A DNA stretch of 56,682 nucleotides, taken from positions 1-56,682 of the forward strand of contig JADDOQ010000002.1 of NCBI GenBank assembly GCA_016782315.1. The letters are read 5' to 3'. A program made the translations under genes and the position numbers. The notes below the pieces were generated by a model. The model was not told the DNA's origin. It saw only the letters and a program-made list of their open reading frames with translations, and did no database searches. The DNA comes from Nitrososphaeraceae archaeon (GTDB lineage Archaea > Thermoproteota > Nitrososphaeria > Nitrososphaerales > Nitrososphaeraceae). Below, piece after piece: positions 18,635 through 28,148 of the stretch. Positions within the stretch are counted from its first letter, which is position 1, and each line of letters opens with the position of its first letter.

Positions 18635-19558
18635 TTGATATTGCTTTTGATCAGCCCGGTAGAATTACTTCTATTAACTTTCAGACGCAATGAGCGCGAT
18701 GTTATCAATCTTTACAATTCATTCTCAAGGCTAATGCAAATTACAAGTGGAGGGAATATGCTCAATTTTGGTTACTGGAATGACAAGACCAAAAATCCGT
18801 TGGAAGCGCAATTTGAGCTCTCCAGTATAATTGGAGAATTTGCATCACTGGATAAGGCAAGAATATTGATAGACATTGGAAGCGGATATTCGGCTCCTGC
18901 ACGTCAATGGAGTTCACAATACAATCTACTGAAAATTTTATGCTTAAACTTAAATCTACAACAATTGAAGACTGCTATTGCTTTCAAGTCAAACAGTAAA
19001 ATGAGAGACAACACCATTGCCTATATACCAGGTAAGAGTCTGCAAATCAGTAACATTTTTCATATAAATGCCACTTCTACGGCGCTTCCACTAAAAAGCA
19101 ATTCTGCGGATAGGGTTATTGCTTTTGAGTCAGCTCAGCATTTTAAGCCACTATACAAATTCATACAAGAATCAAGCAGGGTATTGAAAAATTCAGGGCT
19201 TTTAGTAATAGCTATGCCAGTTATAACAGATACGTCCCACTTTGTATCATTACCATTGTTTATAAAACTTGGAATACTATCTGTGACATGGGCATCCGAA
19301 CATTACAAATTAGAATATGTCAAGTCAATGGTTAGTACACAGGGCTTTCAAATTGAAGATGTCAGACGTATTGGCCCAAGCGTATATGTGCCATTAGCTA
19401 ACTACTATATTGAAAACAGAGAGAGACTAAAGAATATAATTACTAAAGAGTACCCAAAGTTTTTAGAAACCATCCTCTACAGGTCACTGTTAGAAATGAA
19501 AGATTCCTCAAACCAGGGGGTTATTGATTATATGTTATTGAGGGCCAAAAAAAAATGA
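18635..19558 (+). CDS. SAM-dependent class I methyltransferase
   Basis: 307 aa. A 'GGNMLNFGYW' segment before the fold is typical of small-molecule methyltransferases of the UbiE/sterol/tocopherol kind. Motif I ILIDIGSGYSAPARQWS binds SAM; RVIAFESAQHFKPLYKFIQESSRVLKNSGLLVIA gives motifs II-III. The substrate is unknown; a lipid or quinone is a fair guess from the family. The start is unsure: TTG 18635, 18641 or 18647 are all possible, and an ATG only appears after the conserved 'RDVINLYNSF' region, so an upstream TTG is kept. Confidence 0.85.
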   Translation: MILLLISPVELLLLTFRRNERDVINLYNSFSRLMQITSGGNMLNFGYWNDKTKNPLEAQFELSSIIGEFASLDKARILIDIGSGYSAPARQWSSQYNLLKILCLNLNLQQLKTAIAFKSNSKMRDNTIAYIPGKSLQISNIFHINATSTALPLKSNSADRVIAFESAQHFKPLYKFIQESSRVLKNSGLLVIAMPVITDTSHFVSLPLFIKLGILSVTWASEHYKLEYVKSMVSTQGFQIEDVRRIGPSVYVPLANYYIENRERLKNIITKEYPKFLETILYRSLLEMKDSSNQGVIDYMLLRAKKK

Positions 19559-20084
19559 GTTCTTTTTGGTAATAATATGAAAACATTCTTACAGGTAAAA
19601 GCAATTTTTTTATTTTCAAACGGATTAGCCACTATTGGTAATAATATTAACGCTATGCGAGGTTTTATGCTTGTGTCTGCGATAACCAAGTCTTATAAAT
19701 TACAACATAATCTAATTTACATTTCCATAAAAAATAATGATCACCTGATAAGTAATAATCCCAAATAACAACAGATCAGTGAAAATTGATATACACCTTC
19801 ATTGGTCATTGAGGCATTACAAATAAAATTTAAATACATATCAAATATAAAAGACCACCCATGGTTTGATTATACAAAATAAACTACTGTAGTAAAGTTA
19901 ACATTACTCAATTTCATTGTTTTTGATTCCCTATCAATTGCCAGATGAAATTTAAGAACGCATTTACACAGAGTTTACAAAATCAAATCATTTCCATATA
20001 AATCCCAAGTAGGAATCAATAAAGACAATCATGCAAATTAAACACATGGGTAATAGTTAACGTTTTTTCAAAATAAAGTTTAAT
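19559..20084. other. Intergenic, no gene supported
   Basis: About 530 bp. A 63-codon plus-strand frame at 19577 has no domain or good composition and is not called. Confidence 0.45.
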
Positions 20085-20094
20085 TTTTATATAA
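20085..20094 (+). promoter_or_regulatory. TATA box of the PII-like gene
   Basis: TTTTTATATA, preceded by a purine-rich BRE-like AAATAAAG, with its centre about 25 bp before GTG 20115. Transcription should start at or within a base or two of the start codon, i.e. a leaderless mRNA. The position supports the GTG start. Confidence 0.65.
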
Positions 20095-20114
20095 TAAAAA
20101 TTGAATTAAACAAT

Positions 20115-20426
20115 GTGAAGGGATTGATTATATATATTCCGGAAAACAGGTTTAATATCATTAGACAAATATTATACGAAAATAAGGTTGAGGGTATTTC
20201 ATACTTTAATATTATGGGACAAGGGGAATTAGAAAGAAAATTCAACGAAAGACCCAAAGAATACAAAACACAAGAAAAGTATGTTCCAGGATTTGCCAGA
20301 AGGACAAGGGTAGAAACAATTGTTCCAGATTCCAAAGTTAATGAAATTATCGAGTCGATTAAAAAAAGTGGGTCATTTCAAGGAAAGATATTCATTTGCG
20401 ACATTTCTGAGTCTTTTGATATCTAA
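20115..20426 (+). CDS. Divergent PII (GlnB/GlnK-like) signalling protein
   Basis: 103 aa. It has the PII order: first strand KGLIIYIPENRFNIIRQIL, GQGE turn (35-38), T-loop region with Tyr50, then FARRTRVETIVPDSKVNEIIESI and GKIFICDI. PII proteins sense 2-oxoglutarate and ATP/ADP to control ammonium transport and nitrogen enzymes. Several ligand residues of canonical PII are missing: Gln39 is Leu, the TGxxGDGK B-loop reads KSGSFQGK, and the C-terminal Arg pair is absent. No amtB or glnA is adjacent. GTG start, leaderless. Confidence 0.8.
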   Translation: MKGLIIYIPENRFNIIRQILYENKVEGISYFNIMGQGELERKFNERPKEYKTQEKYVPGFARRTRVETIVPDSKVNEIIESIKKSGSFQGKIFICDISESFDI

Positions 20427-20928
20427 AAGAATAAGACTCCCAATACAAAAACAATTAGCATTTTTTTGATTATGACGAAAATAAATAGGATTTGACAAGT
20501 GACATTTAGTTTATGCCTCTGCAATAGAGAAAGAATAAAAACAATATCTGAAAATAACGCATTCTTTAATCATCTCGATAAAAAGTTACAGTTATTTGTA
20601 AAGAAAAAAATGAAATTCAGACTCAAATACTTGAGTTTTTTTTACAATATTTAAAGGGCTTTTATCACATAAGAATAGTCAAACCCGTATAAAAGGCCGT
20701 ATGGCATGTTTATCAAAAAAAATTTAAAGATTAAGCAATATCCAATTAGTTATAACTGCAGAACCCATTATGAAATACATCCCGCTAACAATATATCTAA
20801 AAATTCCAAGTTAATCTAATTGTTCACACATTCATTTATAATTTCATATTAATCTTTAAGAATTATTAACTAACATAACATCAAAGTAACTTCATATTAA
20901 CTGACTGATATCTTATAAATGTAATATT
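20427..20928. other. Intergenic, no gene seen
   Basis: About 500 bp. A TATA-like CATATTAA at 20893-20900 may drive the ABC ATPase gene with a very short leader. Confidence 0.45.
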
Positions 20929-21885
20929 TTGGTCAAGAAATCTAATGATTATCCATGTATCCAAGTATCCAATTTAAGAAAAGAATATGGAGTGAAAAAA
21001 ACAGCGCTGGATGGAATATCATTTAATGTAGATTATGGAAAGGTGTTTGGATTCCTTGGCCCCAATGGGGCTGGGAAAAGCACAACCATAAAAATTCTTA
21101 CCACATTGCTAAACCCATCTTCAGGGAATGTTATTATTTTTGGTAAAAACATTACAAATCAAGCGTCAGAAATCAGAAAGAAAATAGGCGTAGTATCACA
21201 ACAACCAAGTTCTGAAAACAATCTAACAGTTGAAAGAGCACTCGATCTGTACGGATTGTTATGGGGAATTAAAGGAAATAGGAGATATGACAAAGTAAGT
21301 GAAATTATTGATGCCTTTGATCTTCAAGAAATCCGAAAGACAAAAAATGACGAGCTATCGATAGGTCAAAGAAGAAGGGTTCAGGTTGCAAGGGAATTTA
21401 TGCACGACATGGAATTGCTTTTCCTTGATGAACCCACAGTTGGTTTAGATCCCTCTGCTCGCAGGATGCTTTTAGACTATATTAAAAAGCAGGTAAAATC
21501 TGGACTAACAGTATTTTTTACAACACACATAATGGAAGAGGCAGAATATTTATGCGACGAATTAGCTATCATTAACAGAGGAAGGATTATTGCTTTTGAT
21601 ACACCTGATGGCCTAAAGCACAAATATAGTGATGACAACATTATTGACCTGAAGGTAAAGGATATTACTGCTGAGTCGATCCTGCCAAGGATAAACAAAA
21701 TTGCGTATGGCTCTAAAATAGAGATTAATGGGATCAACGGTTTTAAGATAAAATCGTTTAATTCCCAACAAATTCTGACTAAAATAATGGAGGAATTTTC
21801 AAAAAACAATATAAAAATTGAAAGCATCACAATTGAGTCTGCTTCTTTGGAAGAGGTGTTCTTAAATATGGTAAACAGTAAATAA
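20929..21885 (+). CDS. ABC-2 type transporter ATP-binding protein (DrrA/CcmA-like)
   Basis: 318 aa, cytoplasmic ATPase. Walker A GPNGAGKS (44-51), Q-loop Gln91, signature LSIGQRRR (143-150, with I-G instead of S-G), Walker B LLFLDEPT and switch His200 (TTHIMEEAE). The C-terminal ~90 residues are the extra domain of DrrA-type ATPases that export drugs, lipids or polysaccharide. Start TTG 20929. It faces its likely permease tail-to-tail with 28 bp between stops, so the pair is not an operon. Confidence 0.93.
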   Translation: MVKKSNDYPCIQVSNLRKEYGVKKTALDGISFNVDYGKVFGFLGPNGAGKSTTIKILTTLLNPSSGNVIIFGKNITNQASEIRKKIGVVSQQPSSENNLTVERALDLYGLLWGIKGNRRYDKVSEIIDAFDLQEIRKTKNDELSIGQRRRVQVAREFMHDMELLFLDEPTVGLDPSARRMLLDYIKKQVKSGLTVFFTTHIMEEAEYLCDELAIINRGRIIAFDTPDGLKHKYSDDNIIDLKVKDITAESILPRINKIAYGSKIEINGINGFKIKSFNSQQILTKIMEEFSKNNIKIESITIESASLEEVFLNMVNSK

Positions 21886-21913
21886 TGGGATCATTTAGTT
21901 TCAGAGCATTTTG

Positions 21914-22684
21914 TTATGCTTTTACCCTCAACATGGAAATAGCCGCAATAAAAAAAGCTATAGACGACAAAATAGAGATAACTACAACTTCCACAACAAC
22001 AAAATCAGTGATCTGTGAATATATTCCCGCTCTTGTTATATCAACTATATACGTTAAAGGATTTATGTAAAAGGCTGTCCTAAGAGGTTCGGTTACACCT
22101 TCTGCAGGATAAAACGTAGAACTTGCGAACGCAAAAAACAAAAAAATACCGTTACTTATCACATTAAAACCTTCGCTGCTTTTTAATCTAGTGGATATTA
22201 TAACGGTAAAAGAACCGAAAAAAATGGAGCCGATGATTATGGCAAAAATTGTATAAGGTATACTCCACAATGTAGGATTAGCACTACCCAACATGGTTGG
22301 TAATCCCACTAGTAGGATTAATAATGCACTTGCCAATCCCATAATCATAATAGTCACAAGATTGCTGATTATATACTGGAGTTTGGTAAAAGGCATTACA
22401 AGTAATTGTTGAAACATCCCATTCCTTTTATCATTCCAGATAATGCTTCCAGCTACAGTGCTGCTGTTCATAACATTAAAACCAATCATTCCTACCGCTA
22501 AATATGAAGGATATGAAACAAAAATATCGCCCAATCGTATACCCTGGTTTCCAATTAAAGCAGAGTAAGAATACCCAGAAATGAAAATATAAAAAATCGG
22601 GAAGACAACCTGCCATATCAAAAACACCTTGTCAACTGAAGCTACCAAATTCCTGTACGTCAGCCTTAAAATTTCAATAATCAA
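21914..22684 (-). CDS. ABC-2 type transporter permease
   Basis: 256-aa integral membrane protein with six predicted helices: ~20-38, ~61-75, ~100-130, ~137-165, ~175-195 and ~225-250. It has the ABC-2 signature region IWNDKRNGMFQQLLVMPFTKLQYIISN before helix 3, and YINPLTYIVDITRAG in the last third. Partner of the adjoining ATPase by content, although convergent to it. Substrate unknown. Start ATG 22684. Confidence 0.92.
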   Translation of the reverse strand: MIIEILRLTYRNLVASVDKVFLIWQVVFPIFYIFISGYSYSALIGNQGIRLGDIFVSYPSYLAVGMIGFNVMNSSTVAGSIIWNDKRNGMFQQLLVMPFTKLQYIISNLVTIMIMGLASALLILLVGLPTMLGSANPTLWSIPYTIFAIIIGSIFFGSFTVIISTRLKSSEGFNVISNGIFLFFAFASSTFYPAEGVTEPLRTAFYINPLTYIVDITRAGIYSQITDFVVVEVVVISILSSIAFFIAAISMLRVKA

Positions 22685-23503
22685 TATTTACCAAGAGTTA
22701 TTATTTTTGTCATATTTATTATATCGCTATTTTTCTACTTTCAACAAATTATAAAATTAATCTTATCTTAAACCACCATTTATAATAGCATATTAAAATT
22801 TGTTCCCTATAATATGAATAACAAAGAGAACACAAGATGAAGACTAAGGCAGGCTTTGAGAAAAAGATAGAGAACAGAATTAGAATTAGAAATTTCCCAC
22901 CTTGTATGAAGTTTTTTCAATATCCCTGTTTAGATGAGTTATCATTTGGTAAGTATTAAAGCCATAACCAAACTATAAAACTAGATGATTTTTTTTGCAG
23001 GTGCTTTAGAAGCATTCCTGATAGAAGGTCACATACACCCAAAGTGCATATAAAGTCCAATTTATGCAATGACGTAATATAGCACCACCTTTGTCTCAGT
23101 TTTATTAGGTATTTTCTAATTATCTTTTAAGATTGCAATTACAATTTTTTTAGTAATTTTCACTCCATTAAGGTAAGAAATGCAATAAGCAAAAGTAAAC
23201 CTCAATAAACCCCCATAGAGAAATTAATTGTGTAATTCTCGGAATTTGATAAAGAAAGGTGAGAACATTAATGCTAGGTTTTATTTAATGGATTGTTTTT
23301 CAATTAGCAAATCATAAAGTTAAATTATAATTGATGAGTTTATTTTGCCACATAGTGACATGAGATTACTATTTCCATACCTAATTGTAATTTTGATTCA
23401 TCAAAACGTCAGCAAAATATGATCCCATGCTTGTAGGATAGAATTTTTGGCGCTTTGACTATATACTTATCCGAATAATATAAATCTCAACAGTTGGAAA
23501 TAG
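22685..23503. other. Long intergenic gap, one doubtful mini-ORF
   Basis: About 820 bp. A 40-codon plus frame at 22837-22959 (begins MKTKAGFEKKIENR) is possible but has no recognisable motif. Nothing else found. Confidence 0.4.
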
Positions 23504-23848
23504 ATGTATAATATGTCTTATGTATCAGATGATCGAAACTACACCGATCCAACCCAATCAGGAATTGGCTCAACAACGGAGAGAGCAGGGGATCTGACTG
23601 GAGAACCCCCTGTAAATGAGGCCACCAATAGAGATGTTGCGGCTAAAATGGCAAATCTTCTTGAGGGATTACAATTCCCAGCAACCAAGGATGAGATAAA
23701 GAGTCATATAAACAGAAAGTCCCCATCAATGGGAAATAGAATCAATGATGTATTTGAGGCCGTTCAAAACAACCTTGAAGACGGGATCAAATATGATAGC
23801 GTTTATGCGGTAGAGATGGCGACAGGGTTGGTCGAAAAAAAAGAATAA
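23504..23848 (+). CDS. DUF2795-domain protein
   Basis: 114 aa. The N-terminal ~40 residues are polar and probably disordered; residues ~45-110 match the DUF2795 pattern: ANLLEGLQFPATKDEIKSHI, a helix, then VFEAVQNNLEDGIKYDSVYAVEMA. DUF2795 proteins are small, widespread and unassigned. Start ATG 23504, or the ATG three codons on. Monocistronic; the G+C content is above local average, as expected of a real gene. Confidence 0.8.
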   Translation: MYNMSYVSDDRNYTDPTQSGIGSTTERAGDLTGEPPVNEATNRDVAAKMANLLEGLQFPATKDEIKSHINRKSPSMGNRINDVFEAVQNNLEDGIKYDSVYAVEMATGLVEKKE

Positions 23849-24200
23849 GAAAAGTCACGTAAAATTCTGATATACGCCAAATTAAAAAGCTAGACGGTAT
23901 GCAAAAGTTCCAGAAACTTTTTTTTATGGCAACTATAACCTATAGTGTATTAAGCATTTCCCATATTTCATATTTAGTATCCCGACTTTGTGTATAATTT
24001 TAGGAGATCGGTTTTCCTTAATTCAATTTTGTTAATAGAAGTAGCAGCATATTGCAAAATCGTATTAATTTAATCACCTATTAAAGATAATATTATTAAA
24101 AATGGGAACAATTAAAGCCTTTAGATTATCTCTTCTTATGGTAATACTTTGTCAATATCAAAAAAAAAGGTATCTGATTCTATATAATATATAATATATA
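23849..24200. other. Intergenic, no gene seen
   Basis: About 350 bp. TA-rich repeats (ATATAATATATAATATATAATG) just before 24201 probably hold the antiporter promoter. Confidence 0.45.
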
Positions 24201-25432
24201 ATGGGGATGTACATCATTTTCCATGTGGCTGTACCTATTGAGCAAATACTACAAGATTTAGCAGTTATAATGATAATAGCGTCGGCAATGACGCTGGTTT
24301 TCTACAGATTAAGGCAACCAATCGTGATAGGATTCATAATCGCAGGAGTCATAATCGGACCCCATACCCCCCCCTTAGTTTGATTCATAATGACGAGGTT
24401 CTCAATCTGTTTGCAGAACTTGGAGTAATATTATTACTTTTCACTGTCGGAATGGAGTTTCCCATACAAAAACTAAAGAAAATAGGAAAAAAAGCCACTA
24501 TCATTGCTGTTAGTGAGGCTTTTGGAACTTTGATTGTTGGTTTTTCTACCGCACAGGCTTTAGGACTTGGCTTTTATGACAGCCTGTTTTTGGCTTTGGC
24601 AATTTCAGTAACAAGCACCGTTATCGTAATGAGAGTGTTGGGTGAATTGCACATGATGAAAGACGAATCCGCCCAGTTAATTTTGGGGACTGCAATAATT
24701 GAAGACATCATTGTCATATCATTGCTTGCGATCTTTCAATCTTCAGGAACAAGTGGCAATATTTCTATAAATGAAATCATGATTTCAATTGGAATAACAA
24801 TTGCATTTATTGTTGGGGTTTTGGCAATAGGCTCAAAAACCATACCTCGGTTGATTGATGTTATTGCAAGAACCAATCACCATGATGTATTGATTGTTGC
24901 TGCAGTGGGGGTAGCTTTTGCTCTTGCATTTGTCTCATCCCAGCTGGGAATATCTGTCGCTGCTGGTGCGTTTTTTGCAGGAGTTCTTATCGCCGAATCA
25001 AAATCTCACTCAGTTACAAGTGTTTTGGCTACGCCAGTTAAAGACATTTTTGCAGCCATGTTCTTTGTGTCGGTTGGTGCCTTAATGGACTTTAAACTGA
25101 TGCCCGTATTTATAGTCCCGGCAATAGTATTGATTGCTGTTTCCATCAGTGCTAAATTCATCACAGTGTTTCTTTCATCAAGAGCCCAGCGCATAGACAA
25201 AATAACCTCAGTTCGCACCGCCGTTGGTTTATCATCATCTGGTGGGGAATTGGCACTGGTTGTAGCAAAGGGCGGAAGCGATACCGGAGCAACCAGTTCC
25301 ATAGTGTTGCCCATGGTGGGAACTATGACCATCATCACCACGTTTCTCTCCCCGTATGTTATAAAATATGGATGGAAAATTGCTCAACGATTCAAAGAAA
25401 AATCAAAAAAACAACGACAACAACAGCAATAA
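24201..25432 (+). pseudogene. CPA2-family cation/proton antiporter, frameshifted at C8
   Basis: Two frames encode one ~410-aa antiporter. 24201-24383 gives helix 1-2 (VIGFIIAGVIIGPHTPP); 24380-25432 continues LIHNDEVLNLFAELGVILLLFTVGMEF and eight or more further helices with TSTVIVMRVLGELH, LGISVAAGAFFAGVLIAES and FFVSVGALMD. They exchange Na+ or K+ for H+ and help pH and ion balance. The break is in a run of eight C at 24367-24374; one more C would restore PPLSLIHND. This is either a sequencing or phase-variable indel or a recent lesion, since the rest is intact. The second frame alone (TTG 24380) lacks the first helices. Confidence 0.9.
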
Positions 25433-25537
25433 CCACATCTGATAATAATAATGATCCCAACAGAAAAAGCAGATAATTTTGCTATAGCATAATGGGGTGT
25501 TTTTGCATTTACATTCACTTAAACCTTAACAAGCGGT

Positions 25538-25897
25538 TTAAACATCAGTTGAACCATAGCGGGTATAGTACTGTTTCAAACATATCGCAAACCCCACATG
25601 TCCGCAATCATCTGCTTCACAATTCTTGCACCATGGAATGCAATCTCTGAAAACAACAGTTACATCTTTTAGCAGATCGCCATCATAAAAAATTATATAT
25701 TTGTCTTTCAAAATGCATTTAACGACAATTGGAGAATCTGCTGATTTGTTATCTTCCGTCGACGATAGCCACTTCATAAAAGCCATTGTCCCAATATCTA
25801 AATAAGTAGATGAAATTGGTCTGTCGAGTGTTAGTTTGGATTTTCTAGACAATATTACCTTATCTTTCCTTTCCAAGTATAACATCTTCAAATACAC
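25538..25897 (-). CDS. Hypothetical protein with C-terminal Cys cluster
   Basis: 119 aa. The body has beta-rich segments (PIVVKCILKDKYIIFYDGDLLKDVTVVF); the C-terminus contains CIPWCKNCEADDCGHVGFAICLKQ, with four or five Cys plus His, a likely metal site or iron-sulfur binder. It could be specific to Nitrososphaerales. Monocistronic, convergent with the antiporter. Function unknown. Confidence 0.65.
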   Translation of the reverse strand: MYLKMLYLERKDKVILSRKSKLTLDRPISSTYLDIGTMAFMKWLSSTEDNKSADSPIVVKCILKDKYIIFYDGDLLKDVTVVFRDCIPWCKNCEADDCGHVGFAICLKQYYTRYGSTDV

Positions 25898-26094
25898 TAT
25901 TAAGGGTATCTGTTAAACATACCTGAAAAATACTTTGTTGCGGTATTGGAAAACATGTTGGAAAACACCATATCATCTGTTTTTATAATGTTAGTGGAAT
26001 TAAATCATTATATTGGTTGGCGTAAAAGACAATCTACACACAATAGTCACAAAATAACTACATATTCTTAAATTCGATAGTTGTACAGTAATAG

Positions 26095-26102
26095 TTATAA
26101 TA
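26095..26102 (+). promoter_or_regulatory. TATA box of the CopC-domain gene
   Basis: TTATAATA centred ~25 bp before ATG 26123, which would make the mRNA leaderless and favours this ATG over an in-frame TTG at 26081. Confidence 0.55.
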
Positions 26103-26122
26103 TTTTGACTGCAATTAATATT

Positions 26123-26884
26123 ATGAATTTAACAATTGTTATCTTTTTTGCCATATTTTATCTTATTGGCACAAGTTTATCATTTGTACCTGTTTTTGGT
26201 CATGCGAGTCCTATTACTTATAACCCCAAACCCAATCAAATAATTAATTCAAAGCAACTGCTTCCGAATGATGTAACCATCACTTTTACAGAGAGTCCCG
26301 AACCGAGAGCAAGTAGCTTAAAAGTTATGGGCCCAAATAATGAACTGATAGATAATAATGATTTAAAAGTGTTGGAGTCAAGTAAATCTCTTTCTATTTC
26401 ACTTGATAAACCCAAAGTAATACCAGGAATTTATACAGTAAATTGGTTAGTTTTATCAAAAGCCGATGGTCACATCACCAAAGGCTCCTATGCATTTACG
26501 TTAGCTGAGAGCGGACAAAACCAAAACCAAAACCGACAACCAGCCACCAATGCCTCGTCAGAGTATTCCAAAAATATTACAGCTGATAATGTTATCTTAA
26601 ACTTTGATATATCACCATTTAAAGTAGGTCAAAACACATTCAATATTCAAGTTTCATATGTGAATGGTACAGCGGTTGAAAACATCAGGGACGTGTTTTT
26701 GGAATTTAACAATCCTGCTAAAAATTTAGGACCTATTGTTGATGTAATGGATAAGATAGAACCAGGAAAATACACTTCTACAGGGAGCTTCTTAAGTCAA
26801 GAAGGTGACTGGGAGATTAAAACAACAGCTCAAAGAATAGGAGAATATGACATAAATCAATTGATTAATGTGAATGTGACCTAG
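26123..26884 (+). CDS. Secreted CopC-domain protein
   Basis: 253 aa from ATG 26123. A signal peptide (~1-26, ending FVPVFGHA) places it outside the membrane. Residues ~27-125 are a CopC domain: mature N-terminal His (GHASP) and DGHITKGSYAF give the His ligands of the Cu(II) site, with NWLVLSKADGH typical. A Gln/Asn linker is followed by a second beta-sandwich (~155-250: ADNVILNFDISPFKVGQNTFNIQVSY...), the YtkA/FixH-like domain that often joins CopC/CopD. Probable role: copper handling at the cell surface. No CopD gene is adjacent. Ammonia oxidisers depend heavily on copper. Confidence 0.85.
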   Translation: MNLTIVIFFAIFYLIGTSLSFVPVFGHASPITYNPKPNQIINSKQLLPNDVTITFTESPEPRASSLKVMGPNNELIDNNDLKVLESSKSLSISLDKPKVIPGIYTVNWLVLSKADGHITKGSYAFTLAESGQNQNQNRQPATNASSEYSKNITADNVILNFDISPFKVGQNTFNIQVSYVNGTAVENIRDVFLEFNNPAKNLGPIVDVMDKIEPGKYTSTGSFLSQEGDWEIKTTAQRIGEYDINQLINVNVT

Positions 26885-27245
26885 ATTTAAGTTTTAGAAA
26901 AAACCAATCAATATTATGCATGTTTTAGGAAAGAGAAAAACGATAATGCGAATTACGGATGACTCACATCTTTTCTTACAGAGTTTTTGTTCCTTAACTT
27001 TTTGATATGATGCGAGCATAATCCAATTTTTAGTGACAAAATCGTGATTCAAAGAAAATTACAGTCCTCTAAAAGTATCTCCCTCTGTCTATTGCCCTAA
27101 TTCCAATTATTATCAAGATTGATAATAGCCTACTTCAATTAAAAAAAGTTTTTTAAACAGTTACTCAATATAGAATTGCAAACCCACTAGTAGCCAACAA
27201 ATCCAAAAAGATGCAACTTTTTCAAAATACAGTTTTAATTTAAAA
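26885..27245. other. Intergenic between convergent genes
   Basis: About 360 bp between the stops of two convergent genes; the T-rich stretches at ~27140-27160 may be terminators. Confidence 0.4.
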
Positions 27246-28037
27246 CTACTTATTTAACCTTGATTCCAAGTCTTCAATTTTTTTTCTGATCTCTTTAATT
27301 TCTACCAAAATCTCTTTCTGTGTAACAGGGGTTGTAATTGTGTTTTCTATTTGCTTATATGCATCTTCTGATTTCTTCACAATTACTGCAACAAATATAT
27401 TGATTACAACAAATGTTCCAATCATGATAAAGCTTACAAAATAAATTACATATAACGGATTAACATTTGTTACATCAGACATTATTTCCACCCAGCCCTC
27501 CAAGGTCAATATTTGAAACAATGTTAAAATAGACCTTGGCAATGTTCCCCAGTTTTCTGCATCTACACTGTTAAACAGGTTATAGCCTGCAATACCATAG
27601 ATAAAGAAAATAAGAGACAGTAGCAGGAAAACATTTACCATACTTGGTAAAGATTTGATAAGTGTCATTACTACAACGGACATCTCCCTATATCGATTTG
27701 TCAAACGAACAACTCTTAACAGTCTAATTAACCTAGCTACGGTGGTGTAACCCCCAGAAAGAGGTAAAAGCGATACCACGATGATTGAAAAGTCCAAAAT
27801 ATTCCACCCATTTCTGAAATATTTTAACATATTGGGATAAGATGAGAATATCTTTAATGCAGCTTCAATTATAAAAATTGACAATACAAACGCGTTAATC
27901 AAATCAAACAGAAAAATATAATTTTTTAGTTCAGAAATTGTTTCTAATACCAATACTGCTGCTTGTACTAAAATAATTGCGGTGATGAAATTATTAAACA
28001 CACCATGATTGACTAATTTTTTTATCATAGCAGACAT
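27246..28037 (-). CDS. Single-domain voltage-gated cation channel (NaChBac/CavMr type)
   Basis: 263 aa, six helices plus a C-terminal coiled coil, forming a homotetramer. S2 has Glu58, S3 has Asp82 (NILDFSII), and S4 carries four Arg three apart (R102, R105, R108, R111), so it should be voltage-sensing. The pore loop reads TLEGWVE (178-184), not the LESW of bacterial sodium channels. Gly after the filter Glu has been reported to confer Ca2+ selectivity in the prokaryotic channel CavMr, so calcium is the likelier ion. The tail (~245-262) is heptad-like (ILVEIKEIRKKIEDLESRL). Its start is ATG 28037. It lies downstream of the hybrid kinase on the same strand. Confidence 0.93.
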   Translation of the reverse strand: MSAMIKKLVNHGVFNNFITAIILVQAAVLVLETISELKNYIFLFDLINAFVLSIFIIEAALKIFSSYPNMLKYFRNGWNILDFSIIVVSLLPLSGGYTTVARLIRLLRVVRLTNRYREMSVVVMTLIKSLPSMVNVFLLLSLIFFIYGIAGYNLFNSVDAENWGTLPRSILTLFQILTLEGWVEIMSDVTNVNPLYVIYFVSFIMIGTFVVINIFVAVIVKKSEDAYKQIENTITTPVTQKEILVEIKEIRKKIEDLESRLNK

Positions 28038-28148
28038 TTTCTTAATCCTTTGTTTTATTGGGATAATATCTTTAACTCTATTTGGCCTTCTGTTAATCTT
28101 GAATACTCACGCAGAAAGATATAGACAATAAAAACAGTCAATTAAAAT

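Noticed and set aside
19577-19768. 63-codon plus-strand frame after the methyltransferase
   Set aside because: No recognisable pattern; Asn/Ile-rich as expected from background.
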